DNA of 64,000 nt from DATBLE01 sp046732255 (GTDB lineage Bacteria; Actinomycetota; Thermoleophilia; Gaiellales; Gaiellaceae). The stretch lies in the NCBI GenBank assembly GCA_046732255.1, contig JBKPMR010000016.1, forward strand, positions 124,001 to 188,000, in the 5' to 3' direction. A program made the translations under genes and the position numbers. Below the pieces are notes generated by a model that did not search any database, was not told the DNA's origin, and worked only from the letters and a program-made list of their open reading frames with translations. Of this stretch, positions 17,298 to 24,984 are shown piece after piece; the stretch's first letter is position 1, and each line of letters opens with the position of its first letter.

Positions 17298-18320
17298 TCA
17301 GACGACGACCACGCCGGCGCCCGCCTCGACGCGGCCGATGCGCCGCACGAAGAGGCCTCGTGCGTCGAGCTCCGCCGCCAGTGCCGGCCCCTTTTCTTCG
17401 GGGAGAGACACGAGCAGTCCGCCCGCGGTCTGCGGATCCCAGCCGAGCGTGAGCAACTCCTCGGGGACGCCGTCGGCGCGGACCTCCGCCTCCGCGAAAT
17501 CGCGGTTTCGGGGGTCGCCGCCGGTTTTCTCGCCGGCACGGACGACCGTGAGCGCCCCGTCCAGCGCAGGCCACGCCTGCGCGTCGAGGACGAGCTGCAC
17601 GCCGCTCCGCTCGGCCATCTCGTGTGCATGTCCGAGCAGCCCGAACCCGGTGACGTCGGTGACGGCGCTCGGCCGGAACGCGCGCAGGACGTCCGCCCAC
17701 TCCGCGTTCAGCGTGCTCATCCAGGACACCGCGGCGCTCACCTCGTCGTCGCCGACCAGCCCGCGCGGAGCTCCGTGCAGTACCAGGCCGGTGCCGAGCG
17801 GCTTGGTCAGGAACAGGACGTCTCCCGCCCGCGCACCCGCCTTGGGCCAGAGACCGTCGGGATGGACGGTTCCGACCACGGCAAGCCCGTACTTCGGCTC
17901 CCGGTCTCGAATCGTGTGACCGCCGGCGAGAATCGCGCCCGCCCGCCGCACCTGCGCGTCCGCCGCGCCGAGGATCGCGGCGACCGTCTCCTGCGGCAGA
18001 TCCTCCGGGAACTCGGCGATCGAGAGTGCGAGCAACGGCCGGCCGCCCATCGCGAAGACGTCGTTCAGCGCATTCGTCGCCGCAATCGTCCCGAAGTCGC
18101 GTGGGTCGTCGACGAGCGGCGGGAAGAAGTCGAGTGTGAAGACGAGCGCGGTTTCGTCGTCGAGCCGGTAGACGGCGGCGTCGTCGGCAGGCGAGAGCCC
18201 GATCAGCAGTTCCTCCGCCTCGGCGGGCACGAAGCCGGCGAGCAGTTCCTGGAGGCGAGCGGCCGGGTATTTGGCCGCGCAGCCGCCCGAGGTAACGAGC
18301 TCGGTGAGCCTCACCGCCAC
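17298..18320 (-). CDS. selD: selenide, water dikinase (selenophosphate synthetase)
   Basis: 340-residue enzyme that makes selenophosphate from selenide and ATP, the selenium donor for selenocysteine and selenouridine. The N-terminal catalytic loop reads TSGGCAAKY with Cys14 and Lys17 in place of the Sec/Cys17 and Lys20 of other SelD proteins. VFTLDFFPPLVDDPRDFG, ATNALNDVFAMGG and ILAGGHTI are the ATP/metal-binding motifs. DVTGFGLLGHAHEMAE marks the C-terminal half. The GTG at 18318-18320 gives the standard N-terminus. Its presence supports the selenocysteine reading of fdhA at 59427-62132. selA, selB and selC were not found in this window. Confidence 0.95.
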   Translation of the reverse strand: MAVRLTELVTSGGCAAKYPAARLQELLAGFVPAEAEELLIGLSPADDAAVYRLDDETALVFTLDFFPPLVDDPRDFGTIAATNALNDVFAMGGRPLLALSIAEFPEDLPQETVAAILGAADAQVRRAGAILAGGHTIRDREPKYGLAVVGTVHPDGLWPKAGARAGDVLFLTKPLGTGLVLHGAPRGLVGDDEVSAAVSWMSTLNAEWADVLRAFRPSAVTDVTGFGLLGHAHEMAERSGVQLVLDAQAWPALDGALTVVRAGEKTGGDPRNRDFAEAEVRADGVPEELLTLGWDPQTAGGLLVSLPEEKGPALAAELDARGLFVRRIGRVEAGAGVVVV

Positions 18321-18339
18321 GCCGCAATCGTACGTGGCC

Positions 18340-18447
18340 GGGGTCAGACCCCTGCCATGTCGGTTCTGGACAGTGCGATCGCATGGTTGGCCTGACGTGC
18401 CGTAGCGGACTCGTCGACACTCGCCGTGTCCGGGGTCAGACCCCGGA
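18340..18447. repeat. two GGGGTCAGACCCC palindromes
   Basis: GGGGTCAGACCCC occurs at 18340-18352 and, with longer arms (TCCGGGGTCAGACCCCGGA), at 18429-18447, in the 143 bases between selD and the lipoprotein gene. The second copy is followed by CATGTCCCGA, like the copies at 6818-6950. These are candidate mobile or regulatory hairpins; no T tract. Confidence 0.75.
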
Positions 18448-18463
18448 CATGTCCCGAGAGACC

Positions 18464-19372
18464 TCAACGAAGGAGCGTCGACCGGACAGCGGCGGCGAGC
18501 TCCGCAACCGACACCGAGCCCTCGAACCGCGCCCCGATCCGTCCGTCCCGGCCGACGAGGAACACCCACGGCTCGCTTGGCAGCCGCCACTCCTTGAACC
18601 AGCGGTTGTAGCCCTGTGCCGGGTTGTTGTCGGTGTAGACCTCGACGTGGATGAACCGCACGCCGCGGCCGGAGAAACGCCGCTGGACGGCCTGGGCGAC
18701 GTCGACCACCGGGCCGCAGGTCCGGGATGTGCAGAACTTCGGCGTCGCGAAGACGAGCACGAACGCCACGCGGTCGGCAATCGAATCGGCGACCGAGTAG
18801 CGGAGAAGGCTGAGATCCGGTGGGTTTGCCGTCGTGAGCGAGGCAACGTCGCCGTGATCGGACGCGAGTGTCGGCGTGCGAGAGGGAATCGCCTTGTCCC
18901 CCACCGAGGGTGCCTGTGACTGCTGCGCGACGCGGATCTTCGCGAACCCCTGGATCTTCTCGCCGTCGGGCTCGGCGACGAGCGTGTAGGTGCCCGGCTG
19001 CGGAAGCCGGAATCGGGCGACGTAGATCCGGGAGATGCCGCCCGTCGCCGAGTCGGACGTGCCCGGAACGCCGATCGGATCGAGGGCCGCCTCGGTGGAG
19101 ACGATCGGCGGGGCTCCGAGCGCGCGTCCGACCCAGACGCGGGCCCGGGGCCGCTCGATCGCGCGCGACTTCGAGTCGATCACGAGGAAGGTGACCCGGA
19201 TCGGGCCGGTCGCGTAGTCGGAGGTGCCTTGGACCAGCGCGACGTCGGGGCCGGGACGCGAAAGCTCGGCGCCCAGCGTGCCCTTCGCTACCGGTGAGGC
19301 GTTCTTCCCTCCCCCGCAAGCCGCGGCGCCGAGCGCCGCGGCCAGCAGGACAAAGAGGCGCGCGGGACGCAC
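18464..19372 (-). CDS. exported lipoprotein with a thioredoxin-like domain
   Basis: 302-residue lipoprotein. The signal peptide ends in a lipobox-like GAAACGGG, with Cys19 or near as the lipidated residue. The N-terminal half is beta-rich (PGTYTLVAEPDG resembles an Ig-like/YtkA strand pattern). The C-terminal half is thioredoxin-like: VLVFATPKFCTSRTCGPVVD has a CxxxxC pair, followed by FIHVEVYTDNNP and PWVFLVGRDGRIGARFEG. It probably works at the outer face of the membrane in thiol or metal handling, but the substrate is unknown. It starts with GTG at 19370-19372. Confidence 0.8.
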   Translation of the reverse strand: MRPARLFVLLAAALGAAACGGGKNASPVAKGTLGAELSRPGPDVALVQGTSDYATGPIRVTFLVIDSKSRAIERPRARVWVGRALGAPPIVSTEAALDPIGVPGTSDSATGGISRIYVARFRLPQPGTYTLVAEPDGEKIQGFAKIRVAQQSQAPSVGDKAIPSRTPTLASDHGDVASLTTANPPDLSLLRYSVADSIADRVAFVLVFATPKFCTSRTCGPVVDVAQAVQRRFSGRGVRFIHVEVYTDNNPAQGYNRWFKEWRLPSEPWVFLVGRDGRIGARFEGSVSVAELAAAVRSTLLR

Positions 19373-19412
19373 GCCCCGAGTCTAGTTCGGCGACCGCAGC
19401 CGGAGACGCGGA

Positions 19413-19448
19413 CTAGCGGGGGCCGTCGGAATAGGCCTTGACCAGCAC
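19413..19448 (-). CDS. possible 11-codon micro-ORF behind the XRE/TPR regulator
   Basis: Directly after the regulator stop, a strong GAAAGGAG (complement of 19457-19464) precedes GTG (19446-19448) by eight bases. The frame encodes MLVKAYSDGPR and then stops. The Shine-Dalgarno is better than most in this window. TPR regulators of the RNPP type are often paired with small peptide genes immediately downstream, which makes this worth noting. The peptide lacks a signal sequence and is very short, so it may be chance. Confidence 0.3.
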   Translation of the reverse strand: MLVKAYSDGPR

Positions 19449-19466
19449 CTCTATGTCTCCTTTCGG

Positions 19467-20810
19467 CTAGAAGCGGAAGTCCTGCAGCGCCTCGGCTGCC
19501 CGCCGGTAGAGGCGGGCCGCCTCACGATCTGCATTGCGCTTCTGTGCGAGATCGCCCTGCGCGACCCAGGCCGCAGCCCGGTGGCTGACCGACGACAACT
19601 GCTCAAAGCTCTTATCGGCAGCGACCAGCATTTCTTCAGCCTCGTTCAAGCGATCCTGCTCGAGCAGTGCGCGACCCAAGACGAGCTGCGCAGTGCCCAC
19701 CCCCTGGAGGTAGTCCGGCCGGTCGCCGAAGAGTGTGAGCGCCTTCGACGCCTCGAGCTCGGCCAGGCCGGCCTCGGCAACGTCCAAGTGGACCTGGGCA
19801 AGCGAACACATGGCGAGCCCGGCCTCGGGCTCGTCCCCCGTCTCGAGCGCGACGTCGTACGCGCTCGTCAGCAGTTCGACCGCGCGCTCGGGCTTGCCGA
19901 GCGTGAAGTTCAGACCGCCGAGGTTGTTGAGCAACCGGCCGACGTTCGCCCGGTCCTCGAGCTCCTCGTAGTAGCCTCGCGCCCGCTCCGCGTATGTCCG
20001 CGCGAGCAGCCAGTGTCCCTCACGCTCGGCGACCAGTGACGCCTGGAAATAGGCGCGTGCCGACGCAGTTCGGTCGCGCGCCGACTCCGCCAGCTCCAAC
20101 GCCCGCTCGACGTCCTCGCGGGCAGCCTGCCAGTCCCGCTGGCGGCGATAGCAGCGCGAGCGCCAGTCCAGAATGTCGCCCCGGAGCAGGTCGCACGGCA
20201 GGCCGGAGCAATCGGCCAGCTCCAGCGCGGAGGTGAGCAGCGAGACGGCGGTCGAGATGCTCGAGAGGTGGTACCGGCAGACGCCGATCCGGAAGAGCAC
20301 TGCGGCGCGGTCGACGTCAGAGAAGCCCGGGCGCTCGGCGATGTCGCGGGCACGGCTCAGGAGCGCCAGCGCCTCCCGGACCCCGCCCGACTGGGCAAGC
20401 GCCCACGTCTCACCGAGGAGCGAGCGCAGCTCGAGATCGGGCGCGCCGGTGGCCGCGACCGCCTGGCGGCCGTTCGCGAAGGCTCGGGCGGCCTGAGCGT
20501 GTTCCCCCTGTTCCGAGAGCGCTTCGGCCCGCGCCAGCGCTGCCTCGACCTTCCCGCGTTCCTCCGCGCTGACCCCGCCGACCAGGTACGCCGGATCGAC
20601 GTCCAGCCGCGCGGCAATCCACTCGAGCGCCTCGGGAGAGGGCCGCGTCTTGCCGCGCTCGATCTGGCTGACGTACTCCTTCGAGAACCGCCCGTCGGCG
20701 ATTTGGCTCTGGGTCAGACCTGCCGCGACCCGGAGGGAGCGTAGACGCTCGCCGACTTCACTCGCTCCAGTCGGCTGCTGTGGACGTGTGGCGGTAATCC
20801 CTTTTGCCAT
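19467..20810 (-). CDS. XRE-family regulator with TPR domain
   Basis: 447-residue regulator. Residues about 18-78 form a Cro/CI-type helix-turn-helix (ERLRSLRVAAGLTQSQIADG, SKEYVSQIERGKTRPSPEAL). Residues from about 95 to the end are tandem TPR helical pairs (for example AALARAEALSEQGEHAQAAR, NLGGLNFTLGKPERAVELLT, QLVLGRALLEQDRLNEAEEM). The layout resembles peptide- or partner-sensing RNPP/BldD-like regulators; the ligand is unknown. The ATG at 20808-20810 diverges from a small RNA promoter at 20863-20891. The 52-base gap holds an inverted repeat that could be its operator. Confidence 0.9.
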   Translation of the reverse strand: MAKGITATRPQQPTGASEVGERLRSLRVAAGLTQSQIADGRFSKEYVSQIERGKTRPSPEALEWIAARLDVDPAYLVGGVSAEERGKVEAALARAEALSEQGEHAQAARAFANGRQAVAATGAPDLELRSLLGETWALAQSGGVREALALLSRARDIAERPGFSDVDRAAVLFRIGVCRYHLSSISTAVSLLTSALELADCSGLPCDLLRGDILDWRSRCYRRQRDWQAAREDVERALELAESARDRTASARAYFQASLVAEREGHWLLARTYAERARGYYEELEDRANVGRLLNNLGGLNFTLGKPERAVELLTSAYDVALETGDEPEAGLAMCSLAQVHLDVAEAGLAELEASKALTLFGDRPDYLQGVGTAQLVLGRALLEQDRLNEAEEMLVAADKSFEQLSSVSHRAAAWVAQGDLAQKRNADREAARLYRRAAEALQDFRF

Positions 20811-20822
20811 GCGCTTATCGCC

Positions 20823-20855
20823 GGTGAAGTAAATGTTATCGCAGATTGCTTCACC
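20823..20855. promoter_or_regulatory. inverted repeat GGTGAAG-N19-CTTCACC, possible XRE operator
   Basis: GGTGAAG (20823-20829) and CTTCACC (20849-20855) are perfect 7-bp arms with centres 26 bases apart. They sit between the regulator start and the -35 box of the divergent RNA promoter. The position fits an operator for the adjacent HTH regulator, repressing itself and/or controlling the small RNA. Binding is inferred only. Confidence 0.45.
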
Positions 20856-20862
20856 TGACTAC

Positions 20863-20891
20863 TTGACAAGACCGGACATGGCTTCTATAGT
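20863..20891 (+). promoter_or_regulatory. consensus sigma-70 promoter of the small RNA
   Basis: TTGACA at 20863-20868, a 17-base spacer and TATAGT at 20886-20891. This is the closest match to the housekeeping consensus I see in the window. Initiation is expected near A20898. No credible protein start lies downstream before the terminator at 20956-20986. Confidence 0.75.
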
Positions 20892-20897
20892 CGTGCC

Positions 20898-20997
20898 ACT
20901 TCAACAGCCGCCCGCCGCAGGAAGTAAGGGTGGCTGCAGGGGAAGTCTGTACAGAGAGAGCCCCGGGGGCCGCAGCCGGGGCTCTCGGCTTTTATTT
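20898..20997 (+). ncRNA. candidate structured small RNA, about 100 nt
   Basis: Predicted transcript from the consensus promoter to an intrinsic terminator. The 5' half can fold into a long hairpin. An outer ACUUC/GAAGU helix (20898-20902 with 20942-20946) encloses CAGCCGCCC/GGGUGGCUG (20905-20913 with 20928-20936, one G-U pair). The loop is 14 nt and contains AGGAAGUAA. The motif GGAAGU occurs twice, in the loop and in the closing strand, so alternative pairing with ACUUC is possible. The 3' half is the terminator hairpin. It is divergent from an XRE/TPR regulator. No match to an RNA family known to me; function unknown. Confidence 0.6.
20956..20997 (+). terminator. intrinsic terminator of the small RNA
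   Basis: GAGAGCCCCGG (20956-20966) pairs perfectly with CCGGGGCTCTC (20976-20986) around a 9-base loop, followed after GGC by TTTTATTT (20990-20997). It is a strong Rho-independent terminator on the + strand with no protein gene before it. Confidence 0.85.
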
Positions 20998-21010
20998 GTG
21001 AGCACAGAGA

Positions 21011-21035
21011 GGGACAGGTCTTACAGACCTGTCCC
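21011..21035. terminator. 11-bp GGGACAGGTCT hairpin before the TetR stop
   Basis: GGGACAGGTCT and AGACCTGTCCC pair perfectly around TAC. It lies 13 bases beyond the end of the tetR gene on the minus strand, without a T tract. It is related in its GGGACAG arms to the hairpin at 10312-10342 and may be a dispersed repeat family used as 3' ends. Confidence 0.5.
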
Positions 21036-21047
21036 CGGTTCGGTGCC

Positions 21048-21638
21048 TTAACGGCCTGTCAACCAGGCCCGCCTCGACTCGCGGATCCGCTCGATGTCGT
21101 CCGGCGGCAAGGCCCCGAGCCGTCCGGCGACGGCGGTCAGGAGACCGACCGCGATGAAGATCCAGGCCTCCGCGCGTGGGTCGCGCTCCGGCGGGATTGC
21201 ACCCACCGCCTGACAGCGACGGATGACGTCGGCGACGAATTCGTGCACCTCACGGAGGTGGCGGCGCAGGTAGCGGCGGATCTCCGGATCGTCGCCCGAC
21301 TCGGTCAGCGCCCGGAGCCAGAGCTGCGCGACCGCGGAGCGCTGCTCCTTGAAGTCGAGAAAGGCGTACGCCATCGCCTGAGTCCATGCGCGCGGGTCGG
21401 GTTCGGCCGCGACCGCCTCGTCCCACGCGGCGCGGACGCGCTGCCAGGCGGTCTCGATGCAGGCGAGATACAGGGCTTGTTTCGAGGCGAAGTGGCGATA
21501 GAGGATCGGCTCGGTCACGCCCGCCTCGCGGGCGATCTCCGCCGTCGTGGCTGCGCGGTACGAGCAGCGCGCGAAGACACGGCAGGCGGTGTCGAGCACC
21601 GCGGCGCGACGCTCGATCGCCGACAGCCGAGGCTTCAT
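21048..21638 (-). CDS. TetR/AcrR family repressor
   Basis: 196-residue one-component regulator. The N-terminal HTH reads AAVLDTACRVFARCSYRAAT, TAEIAREAGVTEPILYRHF, ASKQALYLACIE, standard for TetR. The C-terminal ligand domain is helical and divergent. The ATG overlaps the MFS stop (ATGA), so it is the second gene of an efflux operon. The 18-bp palindrome at 23081-23098 upstream of the MFS gene is its likely operator. The ligand is probably a compound exported by the MFS pump. Confidence 0.9.
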   Translation of the reverse strand: MKPRLSAIERRAAVLDTACRVFARCSYRAATTAEIAREAGVTEPILYRHFASKQALYLACIETAWQRVRAAWDEAVAAEPDPRAWTQAMAYAFLDFKEQRSAVAQLWLRALTESGDDPEIRRYLRRHLREVHEFVADVIRRCQAVGAIPPERDPRAEAWIFIAVGLLTAVAGRLGALPPDDIERIRESRRAWLTGR

Positions 21639-23056
21639 CCCGCCTCGGCGAACGCGGGCGCGCGCTCGGACTCCCGACGAGGTCGTCCGGGGAGCGTGAA
21701 GGCCGCGATCAGCGCGCCGAGAACCGTGAGCGCTGCGGCGGTGATGAGCGCGTGGTGGAAGCCGCGCACGAAGGCGGCCGGATCGACCTGCCCTGGAGTT
21801 GCCGACGCGGCCACGATCGCGCCCATGATCGCGATACCGAGCGAGCCGCCGACCTGGCGCATGCTGTTGAGGACGGCCGAGCCGACGCCCGCCTTGTCCG
21901 GCCGGACCGACTGCATGGCCGCGGCGGTGACCGGAGCCATCGCGGCGGACATCCCGACGCCCCCGAGCAGCATCGCGGGCAGCAGATTCCAGAAGGTCGC
22001 GTTCTCGCCCAGGCTCGCGAAGATGAGGAGCGACCCCGTGATCACGACCATCCCACCGACGACGAGAGGGCGCGGGCCGACGCGGTCCGAGAGCCGCCCG
22101 GCCATTGGTGCGAGGACGATGATCAGGAGCGTCCAGGGCAGGAACGACGCACCGGCCTCGATCGGCGAGTAGCCGATCACCTGCTGCACGTACAGCGAGA
22201 CGTAGAAGAAGACGCCGAACATCGCGAGACCGACAAGCAGCATCACGGTGTTCGCGCCCGCGAAGCCCCTGTTGCGGAAGAGGCCGAGCTCGAGCATCGG
22301 CAGCCGCTGGAAGTGCTCGAGCACCACGAAGGCGGTGAGCGAGACGGCGGCGATCCCGAAGGAGATCAGGATGCGAGCAGACGTCCAGCCGTAGTTGTTC
22401 GCCTCGATCAGGGCGTAGCTGAGCGCAAAGAGGCCGATCGTCGACGTGACCAGGCCGGGCACGTCGGGCCGCTGCTCCTGCGACGTGTCGCGCGACTCGT
22501 CGATGAAGAGGTACGCGGCGGCGATCCCGAGCACGCCCACCGGCACGTTGATGAAGAAGATCCAGCTCCAGCTCAGGTTCTCGGCGATCACGCCGCCGAC
22601 GAGCGGGCCGATCGCGAGCGCGAGGGCGGAGACGCCCGCCCAGATCCCGATCGCGGTGCCGCGCTGGCGCGCCGGGAAGGTCGCCACGATGATCGACAGG
22701 GTCGCCGGGTTCATCAGCGCTGCGCCGACTCCCTGCACGACGCGGGCGCCGATCAGCAGCGATGCCTCGTCGGCGAGCCCGCAGGCGAGCGACGAGGCGG
22801 TGAAGATCGCGAGCCCGACGACGAAGATCCGCCGCCGACCCATCAGGTCCGCGAGCTTCCCGCCGGTGAGCATGAGCGCGCCGAAGGTGAGCGCGTAGCC
22901 GGTCACCACCCACTCGAGCTCGGAGATCTTCAGGTGCAGGGAACTCTGGATCGTCGGCAGCGCGACGTTCACGATCGTGTTGTCGAGCATGATCATGAAC
23001 AGGCCGAAAGAGACCGCAACCAGCGTCCACCACTTGCGGTGCTCCTCGTTGACCAT
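21635..23056 (-). CDS. DHA2-type MFS drug exporter, 14 transmembrane helices
   Basis: 473-residue proton-coupled exporter of the DHA2 (EmrB/QacA-like) family, with about 14 hydrophobic helices. Motif A-like GGKLADLMGRRRIFVVGL follows the first antiporter helix MLDNTIVNVALPTIQ. VVQGVGAALMNPATLSII and GPLVGGVIAENLSWSWIFFINVPVG are family motif B/C regions. ATG at 23054-23056 (MVNEEHRKWW) is preferred to GTG at 23080, which would abut the operator. It is transcribed divergently from the acyl-CoA synthetase and coupled to tetR. Confidence 0.9.
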   Translation of the reverse strand: MVNEEHRKWWTLVAVSFGLFMIMLDNTIVNVALPTIQSSLHLKISELEWVVTGYALTFGALMLTGGKLADLMGRRRIFVVGLAIFTASSLACGLADEASLLIGARVVQGVGAALMNPATLSIIVATFPARQRGTAIGIWAGVSALALAIGPLVGGVIAENLSWSWIFFINVPVGVLGIAAAYLFIDESRDTSQEQRPDVPGLVTSTIGLFALSYALIEANNYGWTSARILISFGIAAVSLTAFVVLEHFQRLPMLELGLFRNRGFAGANTVMLLVGLAMFGVFFYVSLYVQQVIGYSPIEAGASFLPWTLLIIVLAPMAGRLSDRVGPRPLVVGGMVVITGSLLIFASLGENATFWNLLPAMLLGGVGMSAAMAPVTAAAMQSVRPDKAGVGSAVLNSMRQVGGSLGIAIMGAIVAASATPGQVDPAAFVRGFHHALITAAALTVLGALIAAFTLPGRPRRESERAPAFAEAG

Positions 23057-23080
23057 GCTGGCGAGGATCTTCGCGCGCAC

Positions 23081-23098
23081 TGTTAGTGGATGCTAACA
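23081..23098. promoter_or_regulatory. TetR operator palindrome TGTTAG-N6-CTAACA
   Basis: TGTTAG (23081-23086) and CTAACA (23093-23098) make an 18-bp palindrome in the 59 bases between the divergent MFS and acyl-CoA synthetase starts. Size, AT-richness and position match TetR operators. It could repress both directions. Confidence 0.65.
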
Positions 23099-23115
23099 GG
23101 GGTAGGCTTGCGGCC

Positions 23116-24981
23116 GTGGCAGACGTCGTCTGGAGGCCGAACGAGGAGGTGCTCGAGCGCGCCAATGTCGTCCGGCTGATGCGCAGGCACGGCTTCTCGA
23201 CCTATCGCGAGCTCGTCGCCCGCTCGATCGAGGATCCCGAGTGGTTCTGGTCGGCGGTCGTGGAGGATCTGGGGCTCGAGCTGTACGAGCCGTGGTCGCA
23301 GCTCGTCGACCTGTCCCGCGGGCCCGAATGGGCGACGTGGTTCCGCGGCGCGAAGCTGAACATCGCCTGGAACTGTGTCCACCGGTGGCGGAGCGACCGC
23401 GTTGCGGCCGTCTTTCGGGGCGAGGACGGGACCCGGAGGGAGTTGACCTTCGCCGAGCTCTCGGACGGGGTGACACGTCTCGCGGAACGGCTCGTCACGC
23501 TCGGGGTCGAGCCCGGCGACCGGGTCGCGATCTACCTGCCGATGTCTCCCGAGGCAGCGGTCGCCTCCCATGCCTGCGCCCACGTCGGCGCGGTGCAGGT
23601 GCCCGTCTTCTCCGGTTTCGCGGCGCCCGCGGTCGCGCAGCGCCTCGTCGACGCCGGTGCGAAGGTGGCGATAACGGCGCGGACGTCGCTCCGCCGGGGG
23701 CGCGAGGTGAGGATGCTCGAGATCCTCGAGGAGGCTCGCCGGGAGGCCCCGGCGGTCGAGCGCGTGATCGTCGCCCCCTGGGACGACGAGGTCGCCGACT
23801 GTCCCGGCACGCTCGCGCCGCTCCCGGTCGAATCCGAGCATCCCTACCTCCTCACCTACACCTCTGGAACGACCGGTAAACCCAAGGGCGTGCTCCACGT
23901 CCAGGGCGGCTTCTTCATCTCGATCGCGCGGGAAGCCTCCTACCAGGCGGACGCGCACGCCGACGACGTCGTGCACTTCTCGACCGACATGGGCTGGATC
24001 ATGGGCCCCTGGACGGTGGTCGGCTGCGGTGCGATGGGATCGACGCTCGTCTTCGCCGAGGGCGCTCCGGACTGGCCGCCTGACCGCCTGTGGCGGCTGG
24101 TCGAAGAGGAGCGCGTCACGATCCTCGGGTGCTCGCCGACACTCGTGCGCGCGCTGATCCCCCATGGCGAGCCGAAGGCCGATCTCTCGTCGCTGCGCGC
24201 GTTCGTGACCACCGGAGAACCGTGGAATCCCGAGCCGTACCGGTGGCTGTTCGAGCGGGCCGGCGGCAGCCGCGTGCCGATCGTGAACATCTCCGGCGGT
24301 ACCGAGGTCGGAGCGTGCTTCCTCTCGTGCTGCGTGGCCGAGCCGATCAAGGAGTGCTCTCTCGGCGGCCCGGCCCTCGGGATGGCGATGGACGTCCTCG
24401 ACCCGGAGGGACGGTCCCTCGTCGGCACGGGCGAGGTCGGGGAGCTCGTCTGCCGCAAGCCGTTCCCGGGGATGACCCGCGGGTTCTGGGACGAGCCGGA
24501 GCGGTACCTCGACACGTACTGGCGGCGGTTCCCGGGCATCTGGACGCACGGAGACTGGGCATCGGTCGACGCGGACGGCTACTGGTTCCTCCACGGACGC
24601 TCGGACGACACGCTGAACATCGCCGGGAAACGGATCGGCCCGGCGGAGATCGAATCGGCGGCGGTCGCCCACCCGGCGGTGGCCGAGGCGGCCGCCGTCG
24701 GCGTTCCGCACGACGTGAAAGGCGAGGTTGCCTGGGTGTTCTGCGTCCTCGCGCCTGGTGCGGACGCGTCCGAGGAGGACGTGGCCGCACTGGTCGCGGC
24801 CGACCTCGGCAAGGCGTTCGCGCCGGATCGAGTCGTCTTCGTGCCGGCGCTCCCGAAGACACGTTCGGCGAAGATCGTCCGGCGGGCTGTTCGCGCGACT
24901 GCCCTTGGACGGGATCCGGGCGACCTGTCGTCGGTGGAGAACCCGGAGGCGCTGGACGCGATCGCCTCCGCCCTCGCCTGA
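23116..24981 (+). CDS. AMP-dependent acyl-CoA (acetyl-CoA-like) synthetase
   Basis: 621-residue ANL-superfamily ligase forming an acyl-CoA from acid, ATP and CoA via an acyl-adenylate. The P-loop TYTSGTTGKPKGVLHVQGG is intact. ISGGTEVGACFLSC corresponds to the A5 region. The C-terminal domain has GDWASVDADGYWFLHGRSDD and the catalytic lysine in PKTRSAKIVRRAVR. It is shorter and distinct from the canonical Acs at 34681-36627, so its substrate may be propionate or another short acid. GTG at 23116 is the likely start. It is followed 31 bases later by nadE and shares its upstream region, with a TetR operator, with the MFS gene. Confidence 0.85.
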   Translation: MADVVWRPNEEVLERANVVRLMRRHGFSTYRELVARSIEDPEWFWSAVVEDLGLELYEPWSQLVDLSRGPEWATWFRGAKLNIAWNCVHRWRSDRVAAVFRGEDGTRRELTFAELSDGVTRLAERLVTLGVEPGDRVAIYLPMSPEAAVASHACAHVGAVQVPVFSGFAAPAVAQRLVDAGAKVAITARTSLRRGREVRMLEILEEARREAPAVERVIVAPWDDEVADCPGTLAPLPVESEHPYLLTYTSGTTGKPKGVLHVQGGFFISIAREASYQADAHADDVVHFSTDMGWIMGPWTVVGCGAMGSTLVFAEGAPDWPPDRLWRLVEEERVTILGCSPTLVRALIPHGEPKADLSSLRAFVTTGEPWNPEPYRWLFERAGGSRVPIVNISGGTEVGACFLSCCVAEPIKECSLGGPALGMAMDVLDPEGRSLVGTGEVGELVCRKPFPGMTRGFWDEPERYLDTYWRRFPGIWTHGDWASVDADGYWFLHGRSDDTLNIAGKRIGPAEIESAAVAHPAVAEAAAVGVPHDVKGEVAWVFCVLAPGADASEEDVAALVAADLGKAFAPDRVVFVPALPKTRSAKIVRRAVRATALGRDPGDLSSVENPEALDAIASALA

Positions 24982-24984
24982 TAT

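Noticed and set aside
20929..21002. 23-codon GTG frame within the small RNA
   Set aside because: It extends through the terminator stem and loop, so it could not be fully translated from the terminated transcript; kept only as a remote possibility.
20833..21051. 72-codon + strand ORF covering the small RNA
   Set aside because: Its start is before the promoter -10, it runs through the terminator, and it has no Shine-Dalgarno or recognisable sequence.
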